From Brassica napus (Eukaryota; Streptophyta; Magnoliopsida; Brassicales; Brassicaceae), in assembly GCF_020379485.1 (NCBI RefSeq), contig NC_063438.1:1116001-1180000 (forward strand): a stretch of 64,000 bases of DNA, read 5' to 3'. Below the pieces are notes generated by a model that worked only from the letters and a program-made list of their open reading frames with translations, ran no database searches and had not been told where the DNA came from. Numbering within the stretch: the stretch's first letter is position 1; each line of letters starts with the position of its first letter. Shown piece after piece: positions 46,501-57,788 of this stretch. Made by a program: the position numbers and the translations under genes.

Positions 46501-47756
46501 GGATGGTCCCGAGTTTCCACTTTATCCACGTTAATCTGTTCTCCAGTATCGTCCCACTATAGTTTCTTGCCAGAATCATTGCAAAAATACTTAGTATAGA
46601 AAACTTAGAATATTCCAAAAAAAAAAGATATAATTTTATGCGAGTAGCTTTACTTGTTGTCATATCTATAATGTGAAAACATTAATTTGGGAATTGATAA
46701 GACATATTCCTTCATGGAGGAACTTTTATGGCTAAAATAAGTCTATTACATAACATCTACATCTAGAAGTGTTCATCTTTTCATCGACGTTTATTTTCAG
46801 ACATTTTCTAGAAAAAAAATCTTGGACAGGACAAGAAACAAAGTCATTTTGAATGAACAAATGAATGATTTGGGTCTTGCTACTACAGGTACTTGGATAA
46901 AGCTGCCATTAAGACATCTTCCAGAGAGTCACCTTGTACTGTGACAGAAGTGGAAGTGGCAAAGCGTGTGCTAGGGCTTACCTTAATATGGCTTGTCACT
47001 TTAATCCCAAGCACCTTAGGGGCACAGGTCAATACTCTCTTTGTCAAACAAGGGACCACATTGGACCGAAAACTCGGATCCCACTTCCAAATCCCTGCGG
47101 CTTCGCTGGGAAGCTTTGTTACCCTCTCATTGCTTCTTTCAATTCCAATATATGACCAATACTTTGTTCCCTTCATGCGCAAGAAAACTGGAAACCCTAG
47201 AGGGATCACCATACTCCAACGGCTAGGAATAGGGTTTTTGATCCAAATTGTTGCAATAGCTGTTGCTTCGGCTGTAGAGGTCAAGAGGATGCACGTAATA
47301 AAAGAATTTCACATAACTAACCCTAAACAAGTTGTGCCTATGAGCATTTTCTGGTTGCTCCCTCAATACTGTCTTCTGGGCATTGGGGGTGTGTTTGACG
47401 CGATTGGTTTGCTTGAGTTTTTCTACGATCAGTCACCTGAGGAGATGCAGAGCCTTGGGACAACGTTTTTTACCAGTGGGATCGGTCTTGGGAATTTCTT
47501 GAACAGCTTCTTGATGACAATGATTGATAAGATCACAAGTAAAGGGGGAGGCAAGAGTTGGATTGGGGATAACTTGAACGATTCTAGGCTAGATTACTAT
47601 TATGGGTTTCTAATGGTGATTTCGATTGTGAACATGGGATTGTTCTTGTGGGCAGCTAGCAAGTATATTTACAAGAGTGATGAGACCAAATTGTTTAATG
47701 GAGGATGTGTTCAAATGGAGGTCAAATCCTTAGATACATCTCCTCTTACTATCTAG
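43515..47756 (+). CDS. NPF5.1: NRT1/PTR-family transporter NPF5.1
   Basis: Proton-coupled transporter of the NPF (NRT1/PTR) family, which moves nitrate, peptides or hormones; the substrate of this subgroup is uncertain. Four exons: 43515-43620, 43748-43965, 45634-46190, 46889-47756, 1,749 nt, 582 aa, the expected length for 12 transmembrane helices. The proton-coupling ExxER motif is present (YEACERMAFYG, start of exon 2), as is the PTR signature region AIGAGGTKPNISTFGADQFD. C-terminal transmembrane motifs include FFTSGIGLGNFLNS. Collinear with At2g40460. Intron 2 is 1.67 kb and carries a small LINE fragment. A larger LINE sits about 220 bp upstream of the ATG and may have altered its promoter. 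Confidence 0.92.
44539..44720 (+). mobile_element. 5'-truncated LINE fragment in NPF5.1 intron 2
   Basis: AATTAAGGTTTTCA duplicates at 44525-44538 and 44721-44734 (another copy at 44471-44484 predates the insertion). The insert encodes the end of an RNase H-like domain (WTNRESNSCADLLAKQ), then a stop at about 44692, and ends in an A-run. It lies in the same orientation as the host gene, within an intron. Confidence 0.85.
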
Positions 47757-48342
47757 CTATAACAATGAGTGATTTATATATACGGTTTTCTCAAAAAACA
47801 TGTAAGTTGTGGTATTTTGATTAACATGATATGAATAAAACTTTAGTGTTTATCCTAAGCAAACAAGCACCACTTGGACGACCTAAGTTATTGCTCACGT
47901 TCTATATATCGTTTTGTTCTACTAGTTGAACACAGAAACCAATTCTCATTGGTCACATACACTTTCACCTAGAAGGATTCACATGAACCGGATCCGGACA
48001 ATTAACTATATATAACGTCTAACATATTGGATTAGACTATATGTTATTGACTTACATATCTTGACGATGCCAAATAAAAGACTTATATATCTCGACTAAA
48101 TTAATATATCGGATACTTTGGCAACTATATCTTTTTTTTCTAATTGCTCCAAAAAAAGAAAGAAATTCGCTACTTTTGATCAAAGCACATCCCACCGAAC
48201 ACTGCATGAATCTGGTCCGCAAGAAGATGTATTGATTAATTCGATACGCTAAGGAAACACCGAAAGTAAAATTAATTAAAATGAATAAGATAAACTAGTG
48301 ATATTTATATACAGCTGACAGTTCACCCAATATATATATATA
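47757..48342. other. Intergenic, NPF5.1 3' flank
   Basis: AT-rich spacer, including the presumed 3' UTR of NPF5.1 (AATAAAA near 47832). Nothing else seen. Confidence 0.4.
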
Positions 48343-49636
48343 CTAGGTAATAACCCGCGCCTTGCGCGGAATGTGATTATTAGTTTTGTTATTTTTAATA
48401 AAAAAAACAAATCTATTTAAAAATGGATATCGGTTCGGTTTTAAGTTATTTTTTGTTTTTAATCTCCTAAAATATAACCATTATTTTAAATTAATATTTA
48501 TTTTGGTTTATTCTGTTAGAACGTTTGTTTTTTAGTTTTTTTCGGTAAAATCCAAAAATTATTTTTATTTATTTATTTTCATGTTATAAATTTTAGATAA
48601 TCGTCATGTTGAACCAATGGTTTCATAGTTTGTAAATGGATAATAGTTCAAGAAAAAAAAATTATTAAGACAAATCATTTTACTATAATTTGGTCGGTAG
48701 TGAAAGAAACATTAAGAAAAAAAATGTTTCAACTTCCAAAAAAAAATTGATACTTCACTGGTGGTAAATACTTATACAGTGTTCACATCAAGGTGCACAT
48801 GTATATGTATGTAAAAGTATATAAAAATAAATGATAAATATATAAATATATTGTTAATTAGTATTAAATAACATTTTTGTTCTAAATAATACATGAAAGA
48901 TAAAATTAAAATTAATTAAAAATAAAAAAGGCTTTAACTCTGATATCCGAAATGATTTAGAATTTTAAAGAATATCTGATTTGATCCGTAAATAAAATAA
49001 AATTTAAAAAATAATTGAAAATTTTAATAATAACATTTTATTACAAAAATAAAATATTATTTAACTTTTAAATTTTAATACCTAATATAATAAATTTAAT
49101 CCATAAAAATATTGTAAAACTTATATAAACTATAATATATATAACATATATATATATATAATTCTGTACATATATGTATATATATGCATATAACAGATCA
49201 AATTTGATATCCGTTTCTAAAAATATTGGTATTTGTGATTTGTTTTTTTTAATTGTATTTTAGTAGTTGATTTGTTTCGTAGAGTTACAATGTCCATATT
49301 TTTTGGTTCAAATCAAAACAGATAACGAATTGAATCAAAACTTATAAATATTTTGCCCAACTTTATCCGTAAACAATAAAAATAATATATATATATATAT
49401 AGTTTAGCTTTTGATTCGTTATTTGTTTTGATTCGAACCGAAAAATCCAAAGTTTTATTTGAACCATGCACATAAGTTTTATATTAAAAAAATAAAAAAG
49501 TATATAGTGTGAACACATTTATGAATATAGTGTGAACGCGTTAACATATTTATTATCAAATCATTGTGAGGCTGCCACATGTATATTATAGTGTGAATGC
49601 ATTTATTACAATGCTTCTCTTTTAATATATAAGGGA
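48343..49636 (-). mobile_element. Non-autonomous Helitron
   Basis: On the minus strand it starts A|TCCCTTATATATTAAAAGAG and ends with a GC-rich hairpin (CCGCGCaagGCGCGG, plus strand about 48355-48369), then a short spacer and CTAG|T at 48343. These are the 5'-TC and 3'-CTRR ends with subterminal hairpin of Helitrons. The interior is AT-rich with (AT)n runs and no Rep or helicase coding. Confidence 0.82.
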
Positions 49637-50030
49637 TATGTGTGTGTGTATAAGATGTATATGTGCACATTCAAAGCCAGCTATCACAAAAAGTTGGTGC
49701 AAGTAGCTTTTTGTAGGATTAACTCACTACGTTGCTTGGATTCTAGATTTTTAAAAAGTTTAAGTACGCATGACTCATTAAATGAATTTAAGCTACCCAA
49801 AATTCAAATATATCATATGTGTAGTTTATTAAAGATTTAATCAATGAAATTATCGAGTTTCTTTATCTTCTATATAAGACATAAATAAATAGACTTCGAG
49901 TCTGTTCTGTACTGGAAGTTTGTAACTGGACTTCCACGTTGTGGGTTTAAGAACAACGTTTCAACCTCATCTCAATATCGATTATGTAAAATGTAAAGAG
50001 TACCCCTTAGGCCTTTACCAAATGAACATC
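49637..50030. other. Intergenic AT-rich sequence
   Basis: No gene or repeat I can support. Confidence 0.35.
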
Positions 50031-50313
50031 TGTTCTTTTAGCTGACGCCGCGACAGCGTTCGGCGACACAAAAATACACTACACAGTAGCTTCATCTTTT
50101 TTGTTACTGTGGCTAAAATAGAAAATCAAAAACGCGGCGATCAAATATTGGAGACTTTTGTGACGCCATAAATTACGGCGGCAAGAAAGTTGGAGAACGC
50201 GGATGTTTTTATAAAGCCAGCGACACAAACTTGAAAGACGATGGCGTTAATTATAATATTTTCTTCGTGTTTTTTACCCGCTGATCGCTGCCGCAGCGTC
50301 AAGAAAAAGAACA
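50031..50313. mobile_element. Candidate MITE with GC-rich terminal inverted repeats
   Basis: The ends match over about 35 bp in inverted orientation: TGTTCTTTT then TGACGCCGCGACAGCG on the left, TGTTCTTTT then TGACGCTGCGGCAGCG on the reverse complement of the right. No clear target duplication, so class and exact ends are uncertain. It lies just downstream of the LBD15 stop codon. Confidence 0.55.
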
Positions 50314-50467
50314 GCGCTAATATAAATATACATTTGATCGATTAGTGACAGGCTCTTTAACATCATCCTCCTCCCTTATATTTATTTAACTTAGTTATAA
50401 TTGTCGGACCACAAATTATGGAAATAAATTATATGTATGTGTGTTTGTAGAATGATTCAAATAAATT

Positions 50468-51462
50468 TTAACCGAAGTAGGAGTTGTTCTCACTTTCAAT
50501 CTCGCCGTATTCTAGTGCTCTTGTGGTTGGTTGAGAGTAAACACAAGAAGATGGAGGAGGCGGAGGATGAGCCGCTGTAGGTTGCGGTGGAGTTGACGGC
50601 GTTTGTGGTGGTAGTGCAATGACGGAGACGCCGCCAGAGTTGTGATATTGGGAATTGGACGGTACGATCAAAGTGGCGACAGCTTCTCGTTGCTTGTACT
50701 TGAGAATCTCAGATCGTACGGCCGTAAGCTCGGCTTGTAAAGCTTGAACTTGTTGTTGTAGAGCTGAGATTGCTCCCATGCAACCGTACACTGGATCTCT
50801 TAACCTCACGTTTGCTTCATACACGAGGCTATTTGCCGCGTCTGCTCTCTGGCCTTCCGGTACCTCCTGGTTAGTGTTAAAAATATTAACATTATGAAAA
50901 TAATGCCAAAAGTATTTTTTTTTTTTTTAATGATATATTTTATAATGAAAGCCAGACAGACTAGTCCCCGTTTATGTTACGACCAAAGAAACATATGATC
51001 ATTATCACTATAAAATGATGATATTTGTGTTTTGTTATTACCATTAGCATCTTGGAGACGTTGCTAGCTCCAAAGACTTTGTGGACCGACGCGAACTTAA
51101 GAGGCTCATATGGGGAGAAATAAGGCGAAAATGGACATTCTTGAGCGCATCGTCTGCGCAGAAGTTTACATGCCGCACAAGGAGTAATGGTATTGAGGGC
51201 TCCAGGAGGACCAGATATATGTCTTCTAATTCCTGCCATTTGATTAGGCCAAGCATCTGCTTCTCTTTTGATCTTCTTCCCTATCTCTTCAAGTCTCTCC
51301 CTAAACAAAGGAACCAAATAAGAACTTTAGCTTGGTTAAAACATGACTAAAAAGTGAAAATGAACCATATCCACCAATTTGAGGGTAATTAAAATTAAAT
51401 CATTGTAAAGAGAAAAAGGGTTTCACTAGTGAGATGTTCACTTTTTACCTTTCTCTTGACAT
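50468..51462 (-). CDS. LBD15: LOB-domain transcription factor LBD15
   Basis: Nuclear LATERAL ORGAN BOUNDARIES-domain factor; LBD15 (ASL11, At2g40470) is linked to tracheary-element differentiation and meristem control. Three exons: 51449-51462 (14 nt), 51042-51300, 50468-50866, 672 nt, 223 aa, against 224 in Arabidopsis. The C-block zinc motif is C46-x2-C49-x6-C56-x3-C60 (PCAACKLLRRRCAQECP). The GAS block follows (FASVHKVFGASNVSKML), and the Leu-zipper-like coiled coil is LQQQVQALQAELTAV. The tail is Pro-rich. An uninterrupted frame could start at 51317, but a TTTAG acceptor at 51301 and the 14-nt exon ATGTCAAGAGAAAG give the conserved MSRERER start. Confidence 0.92.
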
Positions 51463-52019
51463 TCAAGCATGCTCTCAGATGATCGAAAGAAAAGAGAGAA
51501 AAGCAGAAAGAAACAAAAAGAGAAATATTAAAGTCAAGTGACTTTTAAAGAGGGTGTGAAGGAAGATTGGTAAGGAAGGCTTTAAAGGCAAGTAAAATAC
51601 GAAGTTTAAAATTTACTAATCACGATATATACCTGTGTCAATATAAAGATAGATATATAAGAAAATGTTGAGGCTGGGTTGAATAGACCTTTCTGAAGGA
51701 GATGAAAGGGGTTTGGTAGCTCGAGAAGCAGAACAGTGTCTCTTTTAAGATGAAAACAACTGAAGATATCTATAGTTAATGAAAGACTGAAGAACTGTAT
51801 TTACAGCTTAAGCACGTGACCCGTGAGGGTTTTTATTTTTATTTTTGTTTTGACCTTATGAATCTGATGATCTGTGTTCAGAAAAAAAAGTTCTGATGAT
51901 CACACACAATTATAATCATATACAAATATGCATGCATGTAGTCACTCATTCATCGGCCAGTCAACAACAGGTGGATTTTGTGCTTAATGCCTACTTTAAA
52001 TATTTTTGTTTTCCCATGG
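51463..52019. promoter_or_regulatory. LBD15 5' flank
   Basis: LBD15 leader and promoter on the minus strand, with GA/AG-rich tracts at 51478-51520. No further gene. A LINE insertion begins at 52036. Confidence 0.4.
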
Positions 52020-52035
52020 CCGCATGTGGACTTTT

Positions 52036-52364
52036 TTTTTTTTTGATAAAATGTGAATTTATACCAAAATGAACAGTTTTGTTTACATCAGTTCGGCGAA
52101 GCTATTATAGTTTCATAAAACCCAAAAAAAAAGTGGAAAAAGCCTACATGAAACTAGGGGAAGAGATCAGGTAATAGATCAGTTACTCATTAGCAAACCA
52201 GAGGCTTAGAAGATTTCTGAACCCCTTGCGGTTGAGACGAGCCAAGATTGCATCCTTGATACACCTGTCAATCTGCCTAAACAGTAGAGAAAGTAGAAGT
52301 GATGGGCCAGCGTGGAGTCGCGAGTTCCGTTCACGCCAAATCAGATATATTGTAGCCTGGAAGA
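52036..52364 (-). mobile_element. 5'-truncated L1-type LINE fragment
   Basis: A perfect 16-bp target duplication, CCGCATGTGGACTTTT, sits at 52020-52035 and 52365-52380. The poly(A) tail shows as a T-run from 52036. The minus strand encodes the C-terminus of a non-LTR RT-associated domain: IWRERNSRLH, then DAILARLNRKGFRNLLSLWF and a stop near 52193. It differs from the LINE at 41792 in the part retained. Confidence 0.88.
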
Positions 52365-52380
52365 CCGCATGTGGACTTTT

Positions 52381-54339
52381 GCTTCACATTTATAACGCTT
52401 CTGCTTTATTTTTAATAGGAATCAAATTTATACTTCTTAGAAATCAAATTTACGTTTTATATTATGTAACCAAGTTTGCAGGTAATTCTTTATGGCATTA
52501 CAGGATTATATATATGTCTACACCGTTGCACGCGAATGGACCGCCTGACGATACTAAACTGATCAACGATAGCTTAATAGGTTTGAAAGTTCATAACAGT
52601 AAAAATTTGGTGAAGCATTTAGAAAACATATTATTTGTTATTAACTATAGGCCCATATATATACTCTGTAGACCACAGTTAGTAGTACCAAACATTTTAT
52701 CAAATTTCCTCGTCAATCGTTAAAGGTTACTTAAATCTTGAACCACGAACACACATCTAACAATGGCGTAGATAGCACTTGCGTAAAAATATGTATCATG
52801 GAGAGGATTAAGTCAGCTTGGCTTTCATATTCGAAAAGATATCATGGTTCAGAATTTCGGTGTTACAAAAAGGTAATATTGTTATCACAACGATATTATA
52901 TATTTGTTAATATGCACTTTATAGATTTGAGTTCAGATGGTGGCATAACCCTGAGATTAACATCCATAAGTTATATATATATCTTGGTAACTGTAAAATA
53001 ATAATTATTCAATTTATCTCCAGTTTCAATTCAAAATCCAATAGAAAGAAGAATATTGCTTAGACTCTAAGAAAGTTTTGCACTTGTATATTCTTGTTTG
53101 ACCCGTATTCGTAGCCTAACTCGTCGCCCCGTTGTTCTCTCTTCTTTGTATTAAAATTTAGAGTTTTTATTCTTAAAATATTAAAATTTAAAATTTAGAA
53201 TTAGCAGAGAATATTATTTAATGACATATAAAATATAATTTAAGTGTTACTTGCAAAATTGAAAAATCGAATTACAAATATAATTTGGGCTGGACAATAT
53301 ACTTATTTTAACATGGATCCGAGCCCCATTGGACCGTTATTTTGTAGGCCTTACCCCCGAATTATGTGTCTGATTAACTATGTGGTTGATTAAACTACAC
53401 TAAGATATAGGATACACACAATTTGAAATTTTGACACCCAAAAAGTTGCATATTCTAAGGAAATCTTCTTTTGGGAAAATTACTTCTGTTGTTAAATGTC
53501 ATACATGCACAAATATCATGACGACAAAAAAAACTACTACCCACAATTTCAGGTAACGCTCTTTGTTCTCCTTTTCTCTCTATGAACTTTGGTTTTTAAA
53601 GGACAGTCGTTTCTCTTTTCAGTTTTCGCACAACCCAAAAAGCCATATTAAAAATAATAGTCCTCAAGATTACAGTTGCTTCTTGAAATTATTTATTACA
53701 TTTGAGATTAAGTTAGGAATTGTGTGTCAAAATTTTGCATTGAAATCTAAAACAACACTTACTATAAAAAGAGAAATATGATTAAAATTATAGTTAGCAT
53801 CTTCAAAACGGTTGAAAGGTATCAGTTCATTGTTGTTTCTTATCACTGTTTTTTGTTGACGTTGACCATTCTGGTTTTGGTTTTACTGGTTTAAACTGAG
53901 AGAATGAATATGTTTTTCAAAAACCAAGGGTATATGAATAGAGTCAATAAATGGCACATGGTCAGTTAATCATCCATATTTTTTTCGTCTTTAGTTCTTA
54001 GATAAAGCTTGTCGTTCACATAATAAAATTTGACGGCTAATAGTAAATTCGAGAAAAATAAACAAACACATTTCGGCGAAAAAAATCTCAATAAACACCC
54101 CATCGATCGATTTAGTTTTAGCGTAACAAAATATTCATTTAAATTTCATAAACTCCAAACAATGAAATTACTAAAGTTACAACGAGCAATATGATCAAAA
54201 CATGTGATCATTAGCAGTGAACACGATCAAACACTAATATGTGTGTTCAAAGAGGCAAAAGTCAAAACATTAAAAACAGTGAAGCTAAAAACCAAGATCC
54301 TAGGTTTCATAACAACAAACGAAATAAGACAACATGCCA
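52381..54339. other. Intergenic AT-rich sequence
   Basis: No gene I can support. ORFs at 52226-52723 and 52738-53001 are chance frames, the first overlapping the LINE remnant. 54250-54339 is the ASG8 3' flank. Confidence 0.4.
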
Positions 54340-54954
54340 TTAAATCAATCTAAGATCATTACGACTAGATCGGTTGCTAAGAACAGAACTCAAAGCTCTC
54401 TTCATACTTCCCATTGATGAGCTAAACCCTCTTTTATAATACAACGTTGACGTCGGAGACGATGAACCAATCTCTTCCTCGTCGTCATCTTTAACGTACG
54501 ATCTCGAGCAAAAAAGAAAACATTTGTTGGCAGGATACACTGTTTTAGACCTAGGAGACGAGGACATAGAGGAAGAAGAAGACGACGTGGTAGACGACCA
54601 AGAAAACGAAGGACACGACACGTGATGCTTTGCGTTGAAAAGGGTCTTAACTGATCGAGTTTGTTTCGTTCTAGCTTTGCTCAGTTTGTTCCCGGAGGAC
54701 AAGGATGAGGAGAAATATGACGGAGGCGGCGTTAACGGCGGAAGATGAAATGATTCAGAGAAACGAGGGTGTTTTGGTGTGCCTGGCCGTGTCTCCCACA
54801 AAAACGGCACGGAAGCTCCGCCGTAGTAATAGATTCTTGATGATGTATTGACCTGCGAGCTCTCCTTTACGATTACATTTAAAGATCTGACTACGTTTGT
54901 GTTGTCTTCTGATCTTTCTGACATTGTCATTAAATGTTTGACGTGATCTAGCAA
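54340..54954 (-). CDS. ASG8: ASG8-like protein
   Basis: Plant-specific protein of unknown biochemical role, matching ALTERED SEED GERMINATION 8 (At2g40475, from memory) by sequence and position. Single ORF, 204 aa. The conserved core VPFLWETRPGTPKHPRF (about residues 48-65) is a hallmark of a broad plant family. It is followed by a Pro-rich segment (LPPLTPPPSYF), long Ser-rich runs (about 120-140) and a Cys-containing KCFLFCSRSY motif. The C-terminus is MGSMKRALSSVLSNRSSRND. No signal peptide or transmembrane helix. Mostly disordered. The start codon is the first ATG of the frame. Confidence 0.85.
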   Translation of the reverse strand: MLDHVKHLMTMSERSEDNTNVVRSLNVIVKESSQVNTSSRIYYYGGASVPFLWETRPGTPKHPRFSESFHLPPLTPPPSYFSSSLSSGNKLSKARTKQTRSVKTLFNAKHHVSCPSFSWSSTTSSSSSSMSSSPRSKTVYPANKCFLFCSRSYVKDDDEEEIGSSSPTSTLYYKRGFSSSMGSMKRALSSVLSNRSSRNDLRLI

Positions 54955-56589
54955 AACTCCCTCTCTTGGATATGTTTTGAGTCAGGTTTTATCAGAACTA
55001 AGCTACGAAAATGGAAATGCGAGATCCGAAGACAACGAAGCTTCTTCAGATATGAAAGAGAGACAAAGGTGCATCTATTTATGAAAAGTGATGCTTTGTT
55101 AGTGTAAGAGAAGTTTGCGGAAGAATTAAAGGATCTCTATTTGCATGGAGTGTCTAAGCAAGCACATGTCATGTGTTTATATTATGCTTTCTTGTATTTT
55201 TTTGTAGTCTGTATTATTTTCTGAATTTTTCTATTGGCGAATTTCACATGGATGATCATATGGAATATATAGGATACTCGAAAATAATTGCAGAGGGCAA
55301 TAAATGGTTAGATAATAAGTGAGTGGGGGCGAATGTGTATGCGACTTAATATTGTTAGATGTTACTATTTTATTTACTCATAACATGCATTAACATTACT
55401 CCTAGTATGTATGGTCTTTTATTGTTCTTGCTACTGACTGAACCTAGCTAGAAATCAAGTGAATTCATGTGGTAGCTGCATACAATATCCTGTAAATTAA
55501 AAACCGTGTGACAATTAATTTCGTTGAAAATGATATACTGTAGGATACAAAAGAGGGGTAAGCAAGGTGGATGACTGTGGATCGCTGGATGTACAGTTGA
55601 GCCGTATTAATGAATAGGAGATGCCGTTCCTGGACCGTACTGAGATTTGCTTAAATTCGATAGAGAAATATGAAGACAAAGTTAGTTAGAAAATATAAGA
55701 CGTATAGCTCCTCTTATTTATTTCATATATCCACCCTATATACGCTAAATGTATTCTACATATAGATTTAAGATAAAAACAAAGTTACAAACGACGGTCT
55801 AGACAATTGTTTAGGCCAGTTCAAAAAAAAAAAGAAGAAGATCAAGATGTTTAGGCAGTTCTAGTTCAAGAGAGCAGTCGGTTGGGTGGTGTAGCTAGGC
55901 TATAGATTCTAAACGGCTAATATGAATTCTAGACGGTCACTACTCAGAACCAGAGATTAAATGGCCACCTAAACCATAGTGATGTACTCAAACTATATAA
56001 CCTATTTTTAACACACTCATACACTCTTTTGTTACATCTGTACAGTCTACATATGTTTTGTTACGTTGGTTTTGTTTTTCGAATTCTACTTATATAACGA
56101 AAGTAAAAAAATTGGTTACCGTTTCAAGATTGAATCAGATACTTTCTCTACAAATACTATCAACATTAATTCAATCTTATCCAGTATTCAATATCTGTCC
56201 TCCTCTATGGACATATGGTTACCATTGCAGTTCCTGAAAATCTTGGGAAGCTAGTTCTCAAAGGTTTAAATACTGGCTCAAAATTTCAACCACTGTCATG
56301 CATATGTATTGTGCAAACATAGTTATTCCTATATTAAGATGAAAAAAGTGATTCCCTATATTATAATTTTTGTTCGACTTGTATACCTTAAAATGGTTTA
56401 ATTCTTTAGTAAAAAATCAAAAAAAATATATATTTCAGATTTGAAATGCTAGGAACTTTATAAAAAAAGAAGATTTTGTAGAACAATAATAGCAGTGCGA
56501 TTATTGTGCTGACAAGGTAACGTTGAAGCCACATCAGCTCTCTTTTAATGACACGGCAAAAATCTGCTGACAAGGCAACGTTGTCATTT
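54955..56589. other. Intergenic, ASG8 promoter to HEME2 remnant
   Basis: Arabidopsis has a WEB-family gene (At2g40480) here from memory; no trace is seen, so it appears to have been lost. 56480-56600 contains GCTGACAAGG(T/C)AACGTTG twice and an inverted ATTTTTGCC/GGCAAAAAT pair just where the HEME2 similarity starts. Confidence 0.4.
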
Positions 56590-56854
56590 TTGCCACGCTG
56601 ATCTTGTGGTGGAGATCTCTCTGCAGCCCTGGAAGGTGTTCAAGCCAGACGGTGTGATTCTGTTCTCGGACATTCTCACTCCTTTTGTCTGGAATGAACA
56701 TACCTTTTGACATTGTTAAAGGAAAAGGCCACATCATCTTCAGCCCGCCGCAGTCAGCTGCTGATGTTGATCAAGTTAAAGAATTCATACCGGAGGAGTC
56801 CGTTCCTTACGTTGGAGAAGCACTCAAGAGATTAAGAAACGAGGTAGTCATAAT

Positions 56855-57063
56855 CAGTGGCGGAGCCAGCCGCAAAGTTTAACGGGGTCACCATAATTAA
56901 ATCATGGGTCAAGTTAGTTTTGAGTAAATATTTTACGGGGTCAATACACTGATTTTATAACATTTAACAAGTTATTTAATAGAAAATACATGTAAATTTT
57001 TTTTGTAATGAAATTTCATAGGGGTCAGTTGACCCCCCTCCCTAAGCCTTGCCTCCGCCACTG
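56855..57063. mobile_element. hAT-like MITE in the HEME2 remnant intron
   Basis: A 209-bp element with inverted ends CAGTGGCGGAG...CTCCGCCACTG and the 8-bp duplication GTCATAAT at 56847-56854 and 57064-57071. The CAGxG terminus and 8-bp duplication are standard for hAT. Non-coding. Confidence 0.9.
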
Positions 57064-57071
57064 GTCATAAT

Positions 57072-57230
57072 GATAAATGCTCTTAAGCTCTTGATTATTA
57101 GATACTAAGTCTCCCACGTCGGTAGTTGAAAAAAATCCTAATTAATATATAAGATAAATGGATCAATTCACTTATATTATACCAGAACACTTATATCAGA
57201 ACACTTATATCAGAACATGTTTTGTTTCAG
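57072..57230 (+). repeat. TRIM-LTR-like fragment and short tandem repeat
   Basis: Intron sequence with CTCCCACGTCGGTAG, then AATCCTAATTAATATATAAG at about 57110-57150, words that recur in plant TRIM LTRs. A related stretch sits in the ET2 intron (about 2394-2450). It is followed by about three copies of AGAACACTTATATC (57183-57215). Confidence 0.5.
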
Positions 57231-57788
57231 GTGGGGAATGAAGGTGTTGTTCTTGGTTTTGTTGGAGCTCCGTTTACTCTTTCCTCCTATGTAATCGAAG
57301 GTGTTTCGTCTAAGAACTTCACACATATCAAAATATTAGGTTTCTCTCAACCTAAGGTAAGGTTCTTAACCTTTAAACACTTGGTACAAACTTTCTCAGA
57401 TGTTTGTTTCTTTCTTCAGGTTCTACATGCTTTACTCCAAAAGTTCACAACGTCAATGATCACATACATACGCTACCAAGCAGACAGTGGATCAGGAGGC
57501 TTACTAAAGAGGTTGGCTCGGAACGGTGTGGATGTTGTGAGCTTGGACTTGACAGTGGACATGGCTGAAGGAAGGGACAGGCTAGGAAGAGACATAGCGG
57601 TTCAAGGAAACGTGGATCCGGGAGTTTTGTTCGGATCTAAAGAGTTTATCACAAGAAGGATTCAAGATACTGTGGAGAAATCTGGGAGAGAGAAACATAT
57701 TCTGAATCTAAGACATGGTATTAAAGTTGGAACACCTGAAGAGAACGTTGCACACTTCTTTGAGGTTGCTCAAGGAATTAGATATTAA

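Larger units (their letters stand above)
56590..57788 (+). pseudogene. HEME2: Uroporphyrinogen decarboxylase (HEME2-like) pseudogene
   Basis: Relic of the plastid enzyme that converts uroporphyrinogen III to coproporphyrinogen III in heme and chlorophyll synthesis (At2g40490-like). The remaining exons are about 56600-56843, 57231-57356 and 57420-57788. Lesions: the 5' part (transit peptide and substrate-site RQAGRY region) is absent; a one-base insertion near 56680 breaks the frame between SDILTP and SGMNIPFD; and in exon 3 QADSG is joined straight to SGGLLKRL, deleting about 46 codons. The usual GHG near the end is RHG. A MITE sits in the intron after 56843. The rest is well conserved (FVGAPFTLSSYVIEG, GRDIAVQGNVDPGVLFGS), so decay is recent. 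It could not make active enzyme. Confidence 0.9.

Noticed and set aside
51038..51317. LBD15 start at 51317 (MVPLF...)
   Set aside because: MVPLF is intron read-through; a conserved N-terminus and proper splice sites give the start at 51462.
52226..53001. 165- and 87-codon ORFs as genes
   Set aside because: The first overlaps the antisense of a LINE remnant; neither shows a domain or gene-like composition.
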